The position numbers and the translations under genes were made by a program. A stretch of DNA of 64,000 nucleotides from Actinomycetota bacterium (GTDB lineage: Bacteria > Actinomycetota > Actinomycetes > S36-B12): NCBI GenBank assembly GCA_030684515.1, contig JAUXVJ010000009.1, forward strand, positions 186,001 through 250,000. The letters are read 5' to 3'. The notes under the pieces are model-generated. The model did no database searches. It was not told the origin of the DNA and was given only the letters and a program-made list of their open reading frames with translations. This document shows, piece by piece, positions 25,205-34,586 of this stretch. Numbering within the stretch: position 1 is the stretch's first letter; every line of letters begins with the position of its first letter.

Positions 25205-26418
25205 GCGTCTAGCAACTGCGGAACCACAACATCTGCAGACCAGCTGCGCTGCGCCCGTGCGGCTGCTTCGTTGCCCATGGCTCCACCGTGTTGGCGATCG
25301 TTCAAGCAGGCGACGATGCCGGCAGCCAGGTCGGCGACGTCGAATGGCTGGGCCAGGTAGCCAGTGCGGTTGTGGGCCACGATGTCCGGAAGGCCGCCGA
25401 TAGCGAAAGCGGCAACTGCGCGGCCCATCGTCTGGGCCTCCATCGCAGAAAGCGGCATGTTGTCCTCTCTGCTGGGCACAACTGTCATGTCGGTGGCGGC
25501 GTAATAGTCAGCCAGGCGCACGTCGTTATCGACAGAACCGACCCAATGCAGGGGAACTCCAGAGGGCGATTGATGGTCCGGACTTGCTGGTCCAAGCACC
25601 ACGACTTGGAGTTCAGGGAATTCAGCGCGGACTGCCGGCAGCGCGGACTCAAGGAGATCCCAGCCCTTGCGGGCATCGGATATCCCACCTGAGCTGATGA
25701 ACAGGATCAGGGGCACGTCTGCTGGGAGTTGCAGGCGAGCGCGGGCGGCGGCCTGATCGGCATTCGGCTTGAACGCGCTTCCAAGTACATGTGGGACGTG
25801 TATCACCGGAGCTTGGTGCAGTAGCGCGCTGCGGTGCAGGCAGTCCGCCATCCAAGAACTGGCAGCAGCAAATGTGATCGGTCGTCGCCAATCACGGCGC
25901 TTGCGCTCCCATGCCCTGCGGTCCAAATCCAAGCCGCTGTCATCTGTTGGCCGATTGGCCCTCGTGTAGCCCTGAACCCAGCGCGCGTTCGGCGCAGTGC
26001 TCCCGTAGTGCTCGGTGCCCGAAAAGGGCCACATGTCGACAAGCGACCAGACGATGGGCTTGGTGATGAGCCCGATCTGGCGAATCGAGAGCAGCCCATC
26101 GGTCACCCAGTGCAGGTGCACGATGTCGGCGTCGCTGGCGTTGATCGCCCGGGCGCTGATCGAACTGAAGTACGCAGGTGACCGCCAAGACTGGGCGGGT
26201 GAGCGCTGCAGGCGCCACAGACGTTGATCCAGGCTGCTGCTGATGCGAAATCTCAATGGGTGCACAGGAGTCTCGCCCGGCGCATTGTGCTGATTGCGAC
26301 CCACCCAGAGTCGAGAGTCAACTCCGCGATCAATCATCGACGAATGCAGCGCGAAGGCCGCTCTGCCCGCCCCGCCATTCGCGTCATACGTGCTTAGATG
26401 GAGGACGCTGGGCGACAT
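25183..26418 (-). CDS. Family 4 glycosyltransferase
   Basis: A 411-residue GT-B glycosyltransferase: VLHLSTYDANGGAGRAAFAL with the glycine-rich loop, HLHWVTDGLLSI, SDARKGWDLLESAL in the donor domain and the EX7E region EDNMPLSAMEA. N-terminal sequences of this kind occur in WcaC/colanic-acid-like enzymes that mention a 'GGAGRAA' loop. The ATG at 26418 was preferred to 26451 because it starts at the conserved beta-strand. No ribosome site is clear at either. The neighbour upstream is the divergent 650-residue membrane protein. Confidence 0.85.
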   Translation of the reverse strand: MSPSVLHLSTYDANGGAGRAAFALHSSMIDRGVDSRLWVGRNQHNAPGETPVHPLRFRISSSLDQRLWRLQRSPAQSWRSPAYFSSISARAINASDADIVHLHWVTDGLLSIRQIGLITKPIVWSLVDMWPFSGTEHYGSTAPNARWVQGYTRANRPTDDSGLDLDRRAWERKRRDWRRPITFAAASSWMADCLHRSALLHQAPVIHVPHVLGSAFKPNADQAAARARLQLPADVPLILFISSGGISDARKGWDLLESALPAVRAEFPELQVVVLGPASPDHQSPSGVPLHWVGSVDNDVRLADYYAATDMTVVPSREDNMPLSAMEAQTMGRAVAAFAIGGLPDIVAHNRTGYLAQPFDVADLAAGIVACLNDRQHGGAMGNEAAARAQRSWSADVVVPQLLDAYAALTP

Positions 26419-26477
26419 TGGGCCAAGGTACCCCGAGCATCCGTGCCTCAAGCATCGTCATAGGAGAGGATCGTTCA

Positions 26478-28430
26478 GTGGACCTCGCCTTTCTCCTTGG
26501 ATATCTGCTGCTCGCAGGTCTCGCGTTCTATTGGGGGCGTAGCACCGCGTGGTGGGTCATCTCCATTGTGGCGAGCATCTCGGTGGCCGGGGGAATCGAG
26601 AATCTGGTCATCAGCTTCGACGTCCACTGGACGCGAATCTCGCTGCAGTTGCTGCTGCTCGTGGCGCTGGCCGTGCCCGCAGGCCTGGCTTGGCTTCGAC
26701 GCGGATCGTCGTCGTGGGACCTGAAGCGGCAGGCACTTGCGGTGTTTGCTCCAACGGCGGTTCTGCTCGTCTTTGTCGTCATCTTGACGACTCGCTGGAC
26801 AGCAGGTGCGGCTTTCGAGCGTCCAGTCAGTTTCCTCATCGGTCACTCCGTCGCCGAGGACAACGCGAAATGGCTGGACTTCACATCGCAACTGGCCAGT
26901 GGCCATGAAATCGTGCAGGCCATCCCGATGGGTGGCCCGCTGGCGCTGGTCATGGTGTTCGTGGCCACCCTCATGGGTGTCGTGTCGTGGATTCTGCTGG
27001 GCGGATACAACGAAGTTGCGGTAGCGGCAAACACGGTAGTGATGGGTCAGTACTTCCTCGTGATCATCGCGCCGCTCGCCCTGGCGCCCTTGGTCGAAGC
27101 CCGCTTGCGTCGCAGGGGTGATGATCGACGTATCCCGGCGCCATTCATCTGGCTCTCTGCAATCATCGTCGCGGCAGGCAATCTCGTTGCCATCGGCTAT
27201 GGCCACCTGACATTCCAGTTCGTCGTACTCGTGGCAGTCCTGTGGGCAGCAGCCTTCCTTGCAGACATCGACTTGCGCCGGGCTCGCTTGCTCACCTCGA
27301 TCGCAATCGTCATTGCCGTCACCGTGTGGTTCCCCCTCAACGCCTTGTCGGCCTTGGTGCTGATCGCATGTGTTGGCGTCGTTGGTGACCGACTTGTGCG
27401 ACGTCGTGAGTTCGACTGGGTAGCAATTGCTCTGGTCGTCGTCACCGCGATCTGCGTGTGGGAGCCGATCTGGAGCTCCATCTCATATGTGCTTGCTTCA
27501 ACGCCCACGGCATCAGGACCGGCCGGCGGTGGCGCGCTTGGCGTGGTTGCCGGAGTGGTGTTTGCCGGACTGTCCGACTCAACTCTCTTCGCCGCCGGCG
27601 GTGGCACAGACCAGACTGGTCCGATCCTCGCAATCGTCGCTGTCACCGCTCTTATCGGCGCTGTTGCATACATCGGCGGATGGACGCTCAATGCTGCCCG
27701 CTCGGTCTACCTGCGTCTGGCTCCGCTTGCGCTCCTCATCGGCATGGCGCTTGCCATCACCTTCCTGGATGCGTGGGCAACTGGAGGTGGACCGCACTAC
27801 GGCGCAATGAAGTTCACCTTCATGGCGTCACTTGTCGTTGCTGCCACTTGCCTTCCTGTCGCGCTGCTTGTATTGGCACCAAAGGGTTATCGCGGCATCG
27901 CGCCATTGCAATGGGTTGCGCTGGTCGTCGTCTTCTTCCTGCTCTCGATTGACACCTTGCTGCCGCGCGCGCTCGCCGAGGCCCGTCCGCAGGCGTGGTC
28001 GCCAGCAATTCCATTCGACAACGCGAGCTCGTACTGGTACCCGGCCGAAGTGAACGGCACCGGTACCCAGCCGATCGCCACCAATCCAGTCGCCTGTGTG
28101 TACCTGCCACAGGGGGCAGGCGCGCCCTCTGCGCTCACGCCCACGCGCATCTCTGATCCGCAACGCGTCTACTCCTGCTCGCGACTGCTGGCTGGTCTGG
28201 CAGCGAGCGATGCCGGCGCCCAGCCCATTGTCGACTGGCTTCGGCGGGAGTGGTTCACGAACACTGAGGCATGGAGTGACGTCTATGACTCGCTCGCCGG
28301 CATGCCCGCGTCTGTGCTCGCCAAGCCGGTGATCCTGCTTGACGAGGGATCCAACGTGATCGGCCTGGACAGCATGAGTGCGCTGCTCGCGCGTTACCCG
28401 CGGACTGCTTCGATCAACACGGGCCAGTAG
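26478..28430 (+). CDS. Polytopic membrane protein (possible GT-C or polymerase)
   Basis: A 650-residue protein with about 14 hydrophobic helices and a ~140-residue extracytoplasmic C-terminal domain containing two cysteines (NPVACVYLP and RVYSCSRLL), possibly disulfide-linked. The GTG at 26478 was chosen: AGGAGAGG sits 8 nt upstream at 26462-26469, and the frame to 26256 gives 74 residues of unstructured sequence overlapping the GT4 gene. The family is not recognised. The layout is that of a GT-C glycosyltransferase or O-antigen polymerase. Confidence 0.75.
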   Translation: MDLAFLLGYLLLAGLAFYWGRSTAWWVISIVASISVAGGIENLVISFDVHWTRISLQLLLLVALAVPAGLAWLRRGSSSWDLKRQALAVFAPTAVLLVFVVILTTRWTAGAAFERPVSFLIGHSVAEDNAKWLDFTSQLASGHEIVQAIPMGGPLALVMVFVATLMGVVSWILLGGYNEVAVAANTVVMGQYFLVIIAPLALAPLVEARLRRRGDDRRIPAPFIWLSAIIVAAGNLVAIGYGHLTFQFVVLVAVLWAAAFLADIDLRRARLLTSIAIVIAVTVWFPLNALSALVLIACVGVVGDRLVRRREFDWVAIALVVVTAICVWEPIWSSISYVLASTPTASGPAGGGALGVVAGVVFAGLSDSTLFAAGGGTDQTGPILAIVAVTALIGAVAYIGGWTLNAARSVYLRLAPLALLIGMALAITFLDAWATGGGPHYGAMKFTFMASLVVAATCLPVALLVLAPKGYRGIAPLQWVALVVVFFLLSIDTLLPRALAEARPQAWSPAIPFDNASSYWYPAEVNGTGTQPIATNPVACVYLPQGAGAPSALTPTRISDPQRVYSCSRLLAGLAASDAGAQPIVDWLRREWFTNTEAWSDVYDSLAGMPASVLAKPVILLDEGSNVIGLDSMSALLARYPRTASINTGQ

Positions 28431-28448
28431 CCGCAGTACCTGCTGGCC
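28422..28448. terminator. Hairpin between convergent genes
   Basis: GGCCAGTAG (28422-28430) pairs with CTGCTGGCC (28440-28448): 9 bp with one G-U pair and a 9-nt loop. It overlaps the stop codon of the membrane protein and precedes the end of the epimerase gene. There is no T-tract, so it may act as a bidirectional, weak or Rho-assisted terminator. Confidence 0.4.
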
Positions 28449-28464
28449 ACAACTGCTACCAAGG

Positions 28465-29388
28465 CTAAAGCGAACTGGCGTCGCGCTGGTGTCGCTCGAG
28501 CACGTCCAGATGCACTCGCTTCGCGCCTGCGACCAGTGGCGTTCGTACGAGTGCGCGAGTGCTTGCGGCATCCGTCGGAATGAGTCGCAAATCGCGTGAT
28601 TGTGCTGATGCACTCGCATGTGCGCCGTAGGCAACGGGAATGCGGGTGCGAGTGACGTCCTGCATCGTTGAGATGACGTGCCCCAATGAGACGGACTGGC
28701 CGGCAGCGATCACCACCTTCACTGGCGTTCCATCCATTTCGGAGGAGCGTGCCAACCACATGCAGATCATGGCCGCGGCATCATCGACGTAGAGGTAGTC
28801 ACGCAAGGTGTCCAGTGAGACGAACATCGTGATGGGAACTCGGGTGACTGATGCCAATGCCAGGCGGGAGATCAGTCCCTGCAGTTTGGTGAGGTCCTGC
28901 CCTGGGCCATAGAGATTCGAGACGCGACCGATGATGACCTGACACATGTCGCCCAGAGTGTCGATGGCCGTGTGTTCTTGATCGAGTTTGAGTGTGCCGT
29001 AGGTGCCCAAGGGAATCGGATCGGTGCGGTCATCAAATGGCGGGGCAGCAGAGCCGCCGTAGACCCCGCCTGCTGACGAGGTGAGGAAGAAGGTGCCGCG
29101 GTCGGCTGGAAGTTCGGCTTGCACTGCCTGGACGAATGCGGTGAAGACTCTCAGTTCGCTCGCGGTTTGCTCAGCGGAGCTCGATGTCGTGGCCTGCCCG
29201 GCCGCCCACACAATCGCCCACGGTGAGTCGCCTACCTCGCGGGCGAAGTCACTGACCTGTCCTTGAAGAGTCGTGATCGCTTCAGCAGGGTCCTGCCATG
29301 GCACAGATGCCGGTCGGTAGCTTGAGCCAAGTGTGCGCACAAGGGCGCTGCCGAGCAGGCCGCCGGCACCGAGTACCCAGGTGATCAC
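28465..29388 (-). CDS. NAD-dependent epimerase/dehydratase
   Basis: A 307-residue extended SDR protein: nucleotide-binding VLGAGGLLGSAL at 5-16, an active-site YGTLK (YxxxK), serines at FFLTSSAGGVYGG, and a sugar-nucleotide-type C-terminal domain. This fits a nucleotide-sugar epimerase or 4-ketoreductase of a glycan pathway, but the exact reaction is not readable. It overlaps the polyprenyl-phosphate sugar synthase upstream by 4 nt, so epimerised sugar and lipid transfer may be coupled. Confidence 0.83.
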   Translation of the reverse strand: MITWVLGAGGLLGSALVRTLGSSYRPASVPWQDPAEAITTLQGQVSDFAREVGDSPWAIVWAAGQATTSSSAEQTASELRVFTAFVQAVQAELPADRGTFFLTSSAGGVYGGSAAPPFDDRTDPIPLGTYGTLKLDQEHTAIDTLGDMCQVIIGRVSNLYGPGQDLTKLQGLISRLALASVTRVPITMFVSLDTLRDYLYVDDAAAMICMWLARSSEMDGTPVKVVIAAGQSVSLGHVISTMQDVTRTRIPVAYGAHASASAQSRDLRLIPTDAASTRALVRTPLVAGAKRVHLDVLERHQRDASSL

Positions 29389-30407
29389 GTCGCGTCGCGC
29401 GACCTGTCGACGGCCGGATCAAAAGTTTCGGCCGGATCGCGGACGACCACATACAGAGGCTTTCCCAGGCTCATGTTCGTGGCGGCGCCGACGTATTGCG
29501 CGACGATGCCAAGGCTCAGCAGGATCGCACCGCCAATCACCATCAACCCGACGAACACGCTTGCCCAGCCCGTGACTGGGACCGCGCCGGAGAAGCGCTG
29601 GACGAGCACGTACACGCTCACCAGTCCGCCCACCAGCACAAAGAAGATCCCGAGCCAACTGACGAAGACCAAAGGCTTGGTGCCGCTGGAGATCACGAGG
29701 CGTCCGAAGTGTGAGAACAGCCGCCGGTAGTTGTAGTTCTCGGCAGTTCGACCCTCTTGCCTGGCCGTGACCGGGCAGGTGGTGACATCGGCGACCACCC
29801 AGCTCAGCGCGACATCCAGATAGACGCCATTGCCGGTGTACGCGGCAACGGAGCGACCGATTTCGCCAAGCACCAGTCGGTAGCTGCTGAAATCAGCGAA
29901 CTTGGAATCCGCGAGCACATTGGTGAACAGCCGCTTGGCCGTCTTGGAGCCCAGGTTGCGCAGAGCACTGTGTGGCGGCGGATTAATGGGGGAGCCATAG
30001 ACCAATTGCGCGCCATGGGTGTAAGCCGAATCCAGCAGGTCGGCAATGTATGCAGGATCGTGCTGGCCATCTTCATCAAGGGTGACGATCCAGTCGCCGC
30101 CAGAAGAGGTCATGCCCGCAAGAGTTGCCGCGTGTTGTCCGAAGTTGCGGGACAGCCAGATGGGCTTGATCCAGTCGTAGGTATTCGCCAGTTCACGGAT
30201 GACAGCATCGCTTCGACCTGGGCCTCGGTCCCAGACGAGCAGTACCTCGCTGATGCGGAAGCTTCGTCCGGCTTTGGTGCGCTGCTCTGACATGAGCGGA
30301 GCGAATTCGGCGATGAGTGCCGGCAGTGTGTCCTCGCCGCGGTAGACCGGAATGACCACGCTGACGTTTAGGTGCAGGGCTTGCGCATCCTGTATCCCTT
30401 GGCTCAC
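29385..30407 (-). CDS. Polyprenyl-phosphate sugar synthase (GT2)
   Basis: A 340-residue GtrB/DPM-like enzyme: VSVVIPVYRGEDTLPALI, SEVLLVWDRGPG, the metal motif VTLDEDGQHDP, and KTAKRLFTNVLADSKFADFSS. Two membrane helices follow at the C-terminus (LVFVSWLGIFFVLVGGLVSV and VFVGLMVIGGAILLSLGIVA). It is the second candidate synthase of a lipid-linked monosaccharide in this locus and could supply the GT-C-like proteins at 31-39 kb. The GTG start has a TAGACT hexamer 6 nt upstream. Confidence 0.87.
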   Translation of the reverse strand: MSQGIQDAQALHLNVSVVIPVYRGEDTLPALIAEFAPLMSEQRTKAGRSFRISEVLLVWDRGPGRSDAVIRELANTYDWIKPIWLSRNFGQHAATLAGMTSSGGDWIVTLDEDGQHDPAYIADLLDSAYTHGAQLVYGSPINPPPHSALRNLGSKTAKRLFTNVLADSKFADFSSYRLVLGEIGRSVAAYTGNGVYLDVALSWVVADVTTCPVTARQEGRTAENYNYRRLFSHFGRLVISSGTKPLVFVSWLGIFFVLVGGLVSVYVLVQRFSGAVPVTGWASVFVGLMVIGGAILLSLGIVAQYVGAATNMSLGKPLYVVVRDPAETFDPAVDRSRDAT

Positions 30408-30413
30408 GCGGTG

Positions 30414-30419
30414 AGTCTA
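30414..30419 (-). promoter_or_regulatory. Putative leaderless -10 (TAGACT)
   Basis: TAGACT on the minus strand ends 6 nt before the GTG at 30407, and there is no ribosome site. Confidence 0.5.
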
Positions 30420-30454
30420 GGCGAACACACGCCCAGCGAGCCTGACCTGCATGC

Positions 30455-31297
30455 TCACGTTGATTTCAAGCCGCCCTTCAAGCGCAGCCAGCCATAGGCA
30501 GCCCGACGCAGGGCGGTCTGCGCGCGCGCGCTTCGACGGGCTTTGCGCATCTCGCGCTGGTTTGGACTCGGGTGAGCCTGGGCCGCGTATTGCGACTGCC
30601 ACTGGTGGAATTGCGCAAGTTGCTGCTTGGCCAATCGGGTCGACCAGGAGCTGGTGCTGACCCGGAAGGATCCGATTGACTCCAGCCGCACCAGGACATC
30701 GCCCTGGGGAGCCACCCGCTGATAGCAGTCAAGGTCGAGCACAAGAGGGTTCGCGTCACTCCACGGCATGGCCGCAAGGACTGCCTCACGCCGAAAGAGC
30801 ACAGCGAGCGGCTCGCCAATCACGTTTGTTCCCTGCCGAAAGCAGGTGCGAATGACGTGCTCACCGGGGTGCAGCCCGGCAGGCAGCCCGGAACAACCGC
30901 GTTTGGGATACAGCAGTGCGCCTTTCGCGTCGACGATGTCACGCTGCGCGATCGCCATGACTGCTGAAGGATGGTTGTCAAGATCGGTCACCTGCTTGGC
31001 CACAGCGTCCGGAGCCAGGAGATCGTCCTGGCAGACCAGTTTGATGTATGCGCCGGTGCCCGCTTGGGTGGCCAGAGTCCAATTGTCGCCGGCGCTTGGA
31101 CGACCCTGCTGTTCGATGATGCGTATGCGTGGATCAGTCAGCGAGCGAAGAAAGTCCAAGGATCCATCGCTGCCGCCCCCCTCGCTGAAGACGAACTCCA
31201 GATTCGGGTAGGTCTGCGCGAGCAATGATTGGGTCAGTGCCGCCAGATGCGGCATTCCGTTATAGACGGGAACGACGACCGAGACAAGAGCAGGCAC
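30455..31297 (-). CDS. Family 2 glycosyltransferase
   Basis: A 280-residue GT2: VSVVVPVYNGMPHLAALTQ, FVFSEGGGSDGSLDFL and the metal motif YIKLVCQDDLLAPDA. The C-terminal region is rich in Arg/Lys (MRKARRSARAQTALRRA), suggesting membrane-surface binding. The GTG at 31297 was chosen because it starts at the conserved strand. The longer frame runs through the divergent gene at 31317. It has a GATACT hexamer 6 nt upstream that overlaps the divergent promoter. Confidence 0.85.
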   Translation of the reverse strand: MPALVSVVVPVYNGMPHLAALTQSLLAQTYPNLEFVFSEGGGSDGSLDFLRSLTDPRIRIIEQQGRPSAGDNWTLATQAGTGAYIKLVCQDDLLAPDAVAKQVTDLDNHPSAVMAIAQRDIVDAKGALLYPKRGCSGLPAGLHPGEHVIRTCFRQGTNVIGEPLAVLFRREAVLAAMPWSDANPLVLDLDCYQRVAPQGDVLVRLESIGSFRVSTSSWSTRLAKQQLAQFHQWQSQYAAQAHPSPNQREMRKARRSARAQTALRRAAYGWLRLKGGLKST

Positions 31298-31302
31298 GCG
31301 GT

Positions 31303-31309
31303 TAGTATC
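31303..31309. promoter_or_regulatory. Shared bidirectional -10 (TAGTATC)
   Basis: Plus strand TAGTAT (31303-31308) is 8 nt before the ATG at 31317. Minus strand GATACT (31309-31304) is 6 nt before the GTG at 31297. The two hexamers overlap by five base pairs, so one near-symmetric element could drive two leaderless divergent genes whose start codons are only 19 nt apart. Confidence 0.5.
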
Positions 31310-31316
31310 GCGGGCT

Positions 31317-32777
31317 ATGAGCAGGACATCGGCAATCAGGGTGATCTGGTGGCTGGCAGGCCTGGTGTTCGCACTCAATGTGCTGGCAATTGTCCAAGTC
31401 CTCCGTACAGCTTCTGATCCCTCGAACACTTCTGCACCGAACTATGTGCCTACTGCTCTGACTGCCTTAGCGGTATTCATTGCGATCTTCGGCAGCGCAG
31501 CGCTCATCAAGAGATTTGATCTCGAGGTCAGCAAGGCATTGGCATGGCTGGTGGGCGCGGTGTCACTCGGATTTGCCTTGGTTCCGTGGCTTTTCCTGAC
31601 CTTCGGCAACCCCGACACAGCTGGGCTCTTGTATCGCGGCTTGCGCATCCCGCAGGGAACAGAACGGTTCTGGGATCTGGCCTTGGTAATGCGCAGCATT
31701 GACTGCAGTGCGGTCGGGGTCGACGTCTTCGCTGAGAACAACGGCTGTCTGCAGGATCCGGCAATCTACGGCCCGGGAATGCTGTGGCTGCAGCATGTGC
31801 CGTTCGGCATCTTCTCCTTCAGTCACGTTCTGGTGCTCGGCGTTCTGATGATGGTCATCTCCTCGGCGGCCTTGCTCTGGCTGGCTCGCCATTCGGGTGG
31901 CATCGGACAGGTGGTGTTGCTGCTTGCAGCCTTGGGGGCGCCTTGGCTGTTGCTGCTTGAGCGCGGCAATGTCGATGTCGTGCTCATCTGGGTCGCAGTG
32001 CTGGGCGTGATCATCGTGCGGCGATGGCCTTCCTTGATCAGCTGGTCGGTGCTGGCCGCGCTGATCTGGCTCATGGGAACTTGGAAGTACTACCCCTTCG
32101 CCATGGGTCTGATGCTGGTGCCGCTGCTCTGGATTCGGCGGGGCTGGATTGTCTTGGCTGCCTGGGTGATCGCGGCAGGTGGATTCGTGCTGCTCACGTG
32201 GACGAATTTCAGATTCAGCACCCAGTCCAATGCCAACATGACTGATGTCGGCGACTTCGTCGTCCTAGGTCGGGTGCCTGTCGTGGCGCGCATGCTGCAT
32301 GCGGAATTTCCCACCCACGGCGCGCAAACGGGGGATGTATTGATCGTGCTGTTGGCGCTCGCAGCGCTGGCTTGGGGGGCGGTGATCGGCCTGGGCCTGG
32401 TACGCCGATCCGGCAGCGTGGGTGTCCACCTGCCAATGCTCGCTGCGGCAGGCAGTGCAGTGTTCCTGGCAAGTGTGCTTGTCGCAGGTTTTGGCTATGC
32501 CTACAAAGCCGCCTTCTTGTTGTTGTGCGTCCCGCTCCTTGCGAGCCTGGTCAACAAGCTTGGGCGCCAGTACGTCTTTGCTGGAATCGCGATGCTCGCG
32601 CTCGTTGGCGTGTGTTCAATCGTCGTATGGAACACGCTGCTGGCCAGCCTTGCCGGCATCACCGCGGCGTCCTTTGCGCTGGGGCTGAGCCTCTTGCTCA
32701 TGTTGTGGCGGTCCAGCGATGACACCGATCTGCGGCCAATGACTCCAGTGCCGCTTGGCGCGACTACCGCGGATTGA
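31317..32777 (+). CDS. GT87-like polytopic membrane glycosyltransferase
   Basis: A 486-residue protein with about 11-12 membrane helices. The motifs LLLERGNVDVVLIW and LMGTWKYYPFAMG recall the conserved RGN(x)D and K(x)YP of GT87/DUF2029-type mannosyl- or arabinosyltransferases that use polyprenyl-phosphate donors. An extended periplasmic loop with two cysteines (SIDCSAV and NNGCLQD) follows the second helix pair. It overlaps the opposite membrane protein by 14 nt at its 3' end. Family assignment is by motif resemblance only. Confidence 0.75.
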   Translation: MSRTSAIRVIWWLAGLVFALNVLAIVQVLRTASDPSNTSAPNYVPTALTALAVFIAIFGSAALIKRFDLEVSKALAWLVGAVSLGFALVPWLFLTFGNPDTAGLLYRGLRIPQGTERFWDLALVMRSIDCSAVGVDVFAENNGCLQDPAIYGPGMLWLQHVPFGIFSFSHVLVLGVLMMVISSAALLWLARHSGGIGQVVLLLAALGAPWLLLLERGNVDVVLIWVAVLGVIIVRRWPSLISWSVLAALIWLMGTWKYYPFAMGLMLVPLLWIRRGWIVLAAWVIAAGGFVLLTWTNFRFSTQSNANMTDVGDFVVLGRVPVVARMLHAEFPTHGAQTGDVLIVLLALAALAWGAVIGLGLVRRSGSVGVHLPMLAAAGSAVFLASVLVAGFGYAYKAAFLLLCVPLLASLVNKLGRQYVFAGIAMLALVGVCSIVVWNTLLASLAGITAASFALGLSLLLMLWRSSDDTDLRPMTPVPLGATTAD

Positions 32778-34545
32778 CCTGCCACAGCAGCAAGTTCTGC
32801 GGGCCCGAAGCTGATTCGTAATTGCGTGCACCGGCGAGGGTGATCCGATTGTCCTTGGGGAAGTTCCAGTCTTCCTCGCATGCCGAATCTGTGACGGCCC
32901 AGCGCACCTTGGCATCACGCAAGGCTTCCGGATCCTCTTGGTGTCGACCGGCGAGATCACGGAAGGTGATGTACAGCTTCTCGTTTGCTGGCCAGGCCAA
33001 GCCGAGGTTGTAGTAGGCCACTGGCTTCTTGGTGACCAGTTTGAAGATCTGTGGATCAATGCATCGACTGCTCAGCATGATGCCGTCGGTTGTGCTGGTG
33101 AGTGCGGCCAAGGCCTGTGCGCGGGCACCATCGAGTTCGGTGATTCCCTGGTCATGCGCGAACTTCCAGAAGCCACGAAAGTCCTGCAGGCCGATCGCCC
33201 AGACAAGGATCGTCAAGGTGGCAGCGACAGCGAACACGACGCGATGCTCCTTGTTCCATCTGCGTAGTTGGGTCAGGCTCCATGCGAGCGGGATCATCAG
33301 GATTAGGGAGCTGAGGATGGCGAACTGCACCCACGACCTGTACGGCTCCTGATTGAAGCCCCAGAGGTCATTGGCAGGCATGATCACAAAGCCCAGACCC
33401 AGTGCGATGGTCATGGCGCTCAAGGTGGCCTGGCGACTGCGCCATAGGCCAAGCGAGACGGTGATGAACAGCAGGATCCAGGCAGTTGAGGCAACAAGCG
33501 TGGCTGGCTCAACTATGCCAAGCCCCTGGCTGGATGCCTCCCGATAGGACAGGAAGGGATCCTTGTTGAGCACTCCCAGTGCGGTGTGAACGACTTCGGG
33601 GCTGGCAGCCAGAGCCATGATGACGAGCGCCGGAATCGCGACGGCTTTGGCTCGCAGTGCTGCCGGGATCAGCACGGGTGACATTGCAAGGAGCAGCAGT
33701 ACGAGCAGTGGCAGTGGTCCAGTAATGCTTGCGATCGCCTTGCCGAAGACAAGGACGGTCATACCGAGAGCGATCGTCAGGTAGGCGCGCGCGTGCGAAG
33801 GGTGTCGAGTCAGATCCCGCGCGGTCACGAAAATGGCAATCACCAAGGTGATCGAAAAGAACGTGTACGTCTGGATATTCGCGAGCAGCCCTACAAGGAG
33901 TGCTGCAGTCAGTATCTCCGCCCGTGGTGTCCTGTGCGGATGCGATTGATCCTGCTTGTACAAAGCATCGACGAGTAGCGCCAATGTGATGGCACCGATG
34001 CAGATCCCGGCGACCTCACCGTTGAGTGTGAAGATCGAGGCGTAGGGGGCCCACAGAACTGCGTGGTGTTGCAGCGCGGTGTACCAGTAGTCGGTTGTCT
34101 GGATTGCCAGCGTGCCCGTGAGCAACGCAAGAGCCGGGAGGATCGGCACCCAGGCTCGCTGGCTGATGCGCGCAGCAACGATGCCCACGGTGAGGACTGC
34201 CCCGCTGAGTATTGCCAGACCCAGCACAGTCCACACCAACCACACGGGCAGATGAGTTGCCCAGGACGCCAGGCCGATGACGTAGTACCAAAGGCTTGGG
34301 TAGTGCGAGACGCCCGTCTGGGTCAATGGCTCGACGAAGGAAAGGTCTCCTTGCGAGACATTTGTGGCGATGGCGGCGTAGGAGAGTTGGTCAGTCGCGA
34401 AGTAGTTTCGCATCCCAGACCACCACTGAGAGCCGATCAAGGGCCCAATTGCCATGGCCAGAGTCAGGAGTTCGGCAGCGACGAGAGAGATGATGAAGGC
34501 TGGCCTGCGTTGCAGCGGGTGTTGTGTGGTCGCCTCAGTGCTCAT
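32764..34545 (-). CDS. Polytopic GT-C-like membrane protein
   Basis: A 593-residue protein with about 13 hydrophobic helices, a first periplasmic loop with acidic/aromatic residues (YFATDQLSYAAIATNVSQ) and a soluble C-terminal domain from about 450 with three cysteines (SSRCIDPQ, TDSACEED). The overall plan is that of GT-C glycosyltransferases, but no signature can be assigned. A TAGAAT hexamer lies 9 nt before the ATG. It is divergent from the CgeB-like gene at 34587 (41-nt gap). Confidence 0.72.
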   Translation of the reverse strand: MSTEATTQHPLQRRPAFIISLVAAELLTLAMAIGPLIGSQWWSGMRNYFATDQLSYAAIATNVSQGDLSFVEPLTQTGVSHYPSLWYYVIGLASWATHLPVWLVWTVLGLAILSGAVLTVGIVAARISQRAWVPILPALALLTGTLAIQTTDYWYTALQHHAVLWAPYASIFTLNGEVAGICIGAITLALLVDALYKQDQSHPHRTPRAEILTAALLVGLLANIQTYTFFSITLVIAIFVTARDLTRHPSHARAYLTIALGMTVLVFGKAIASITGPLPLLVLLLLAMSPVLIPAALRAKAVAIPALVIMALAASPEVVHTALGVLNKDPFLSYREASSQGLGIVEPATLVASTAWILLFITVSLGLWRSRQATLSAMTIALGLGFVIMPANDLWGFNQEPYRSWVQFAILSSLILMIPLAWSLTQLRRWNKEHRVVFAVAATLTILVWAIGLQDFRGFWKFAHDQGITELDGARAQALAALTSTTDGIMLSSRCIDPQIFKLVTKKPVAYYNLGLAWPANEKLYITFRDLAGRHQEDPEALRDAKVRWAVTDSACEEDWNFPKDNRITLAGARNYESASGPQNLLLWQVNPR

Positions 34546-34574
34546 GCTGCGGCAATTCTAAGTTCAGCTCTCGC

Positions 34575-34580
34575 TAGCGT
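34575..34580 (+). promoter_or_regulatory. Putative leaderless -10 (TAGCGT)
   Basis: TAGCGT ends 6 nt before the ATG at 34587, without a ribosome site. The divergent gene's putative -10 (TAGAAT) lies in the same 41-nt gap. Confidence 0.42.
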
Positions 34581-34586
34581 TGCACC

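Noticed and set aside
27828-28634. 268-residue minus-strand ORF
   Set aside because: Overlaps the 3' end of the membrane protein at 26478 and the epimerase; Arg/Cys-rich with no motif.
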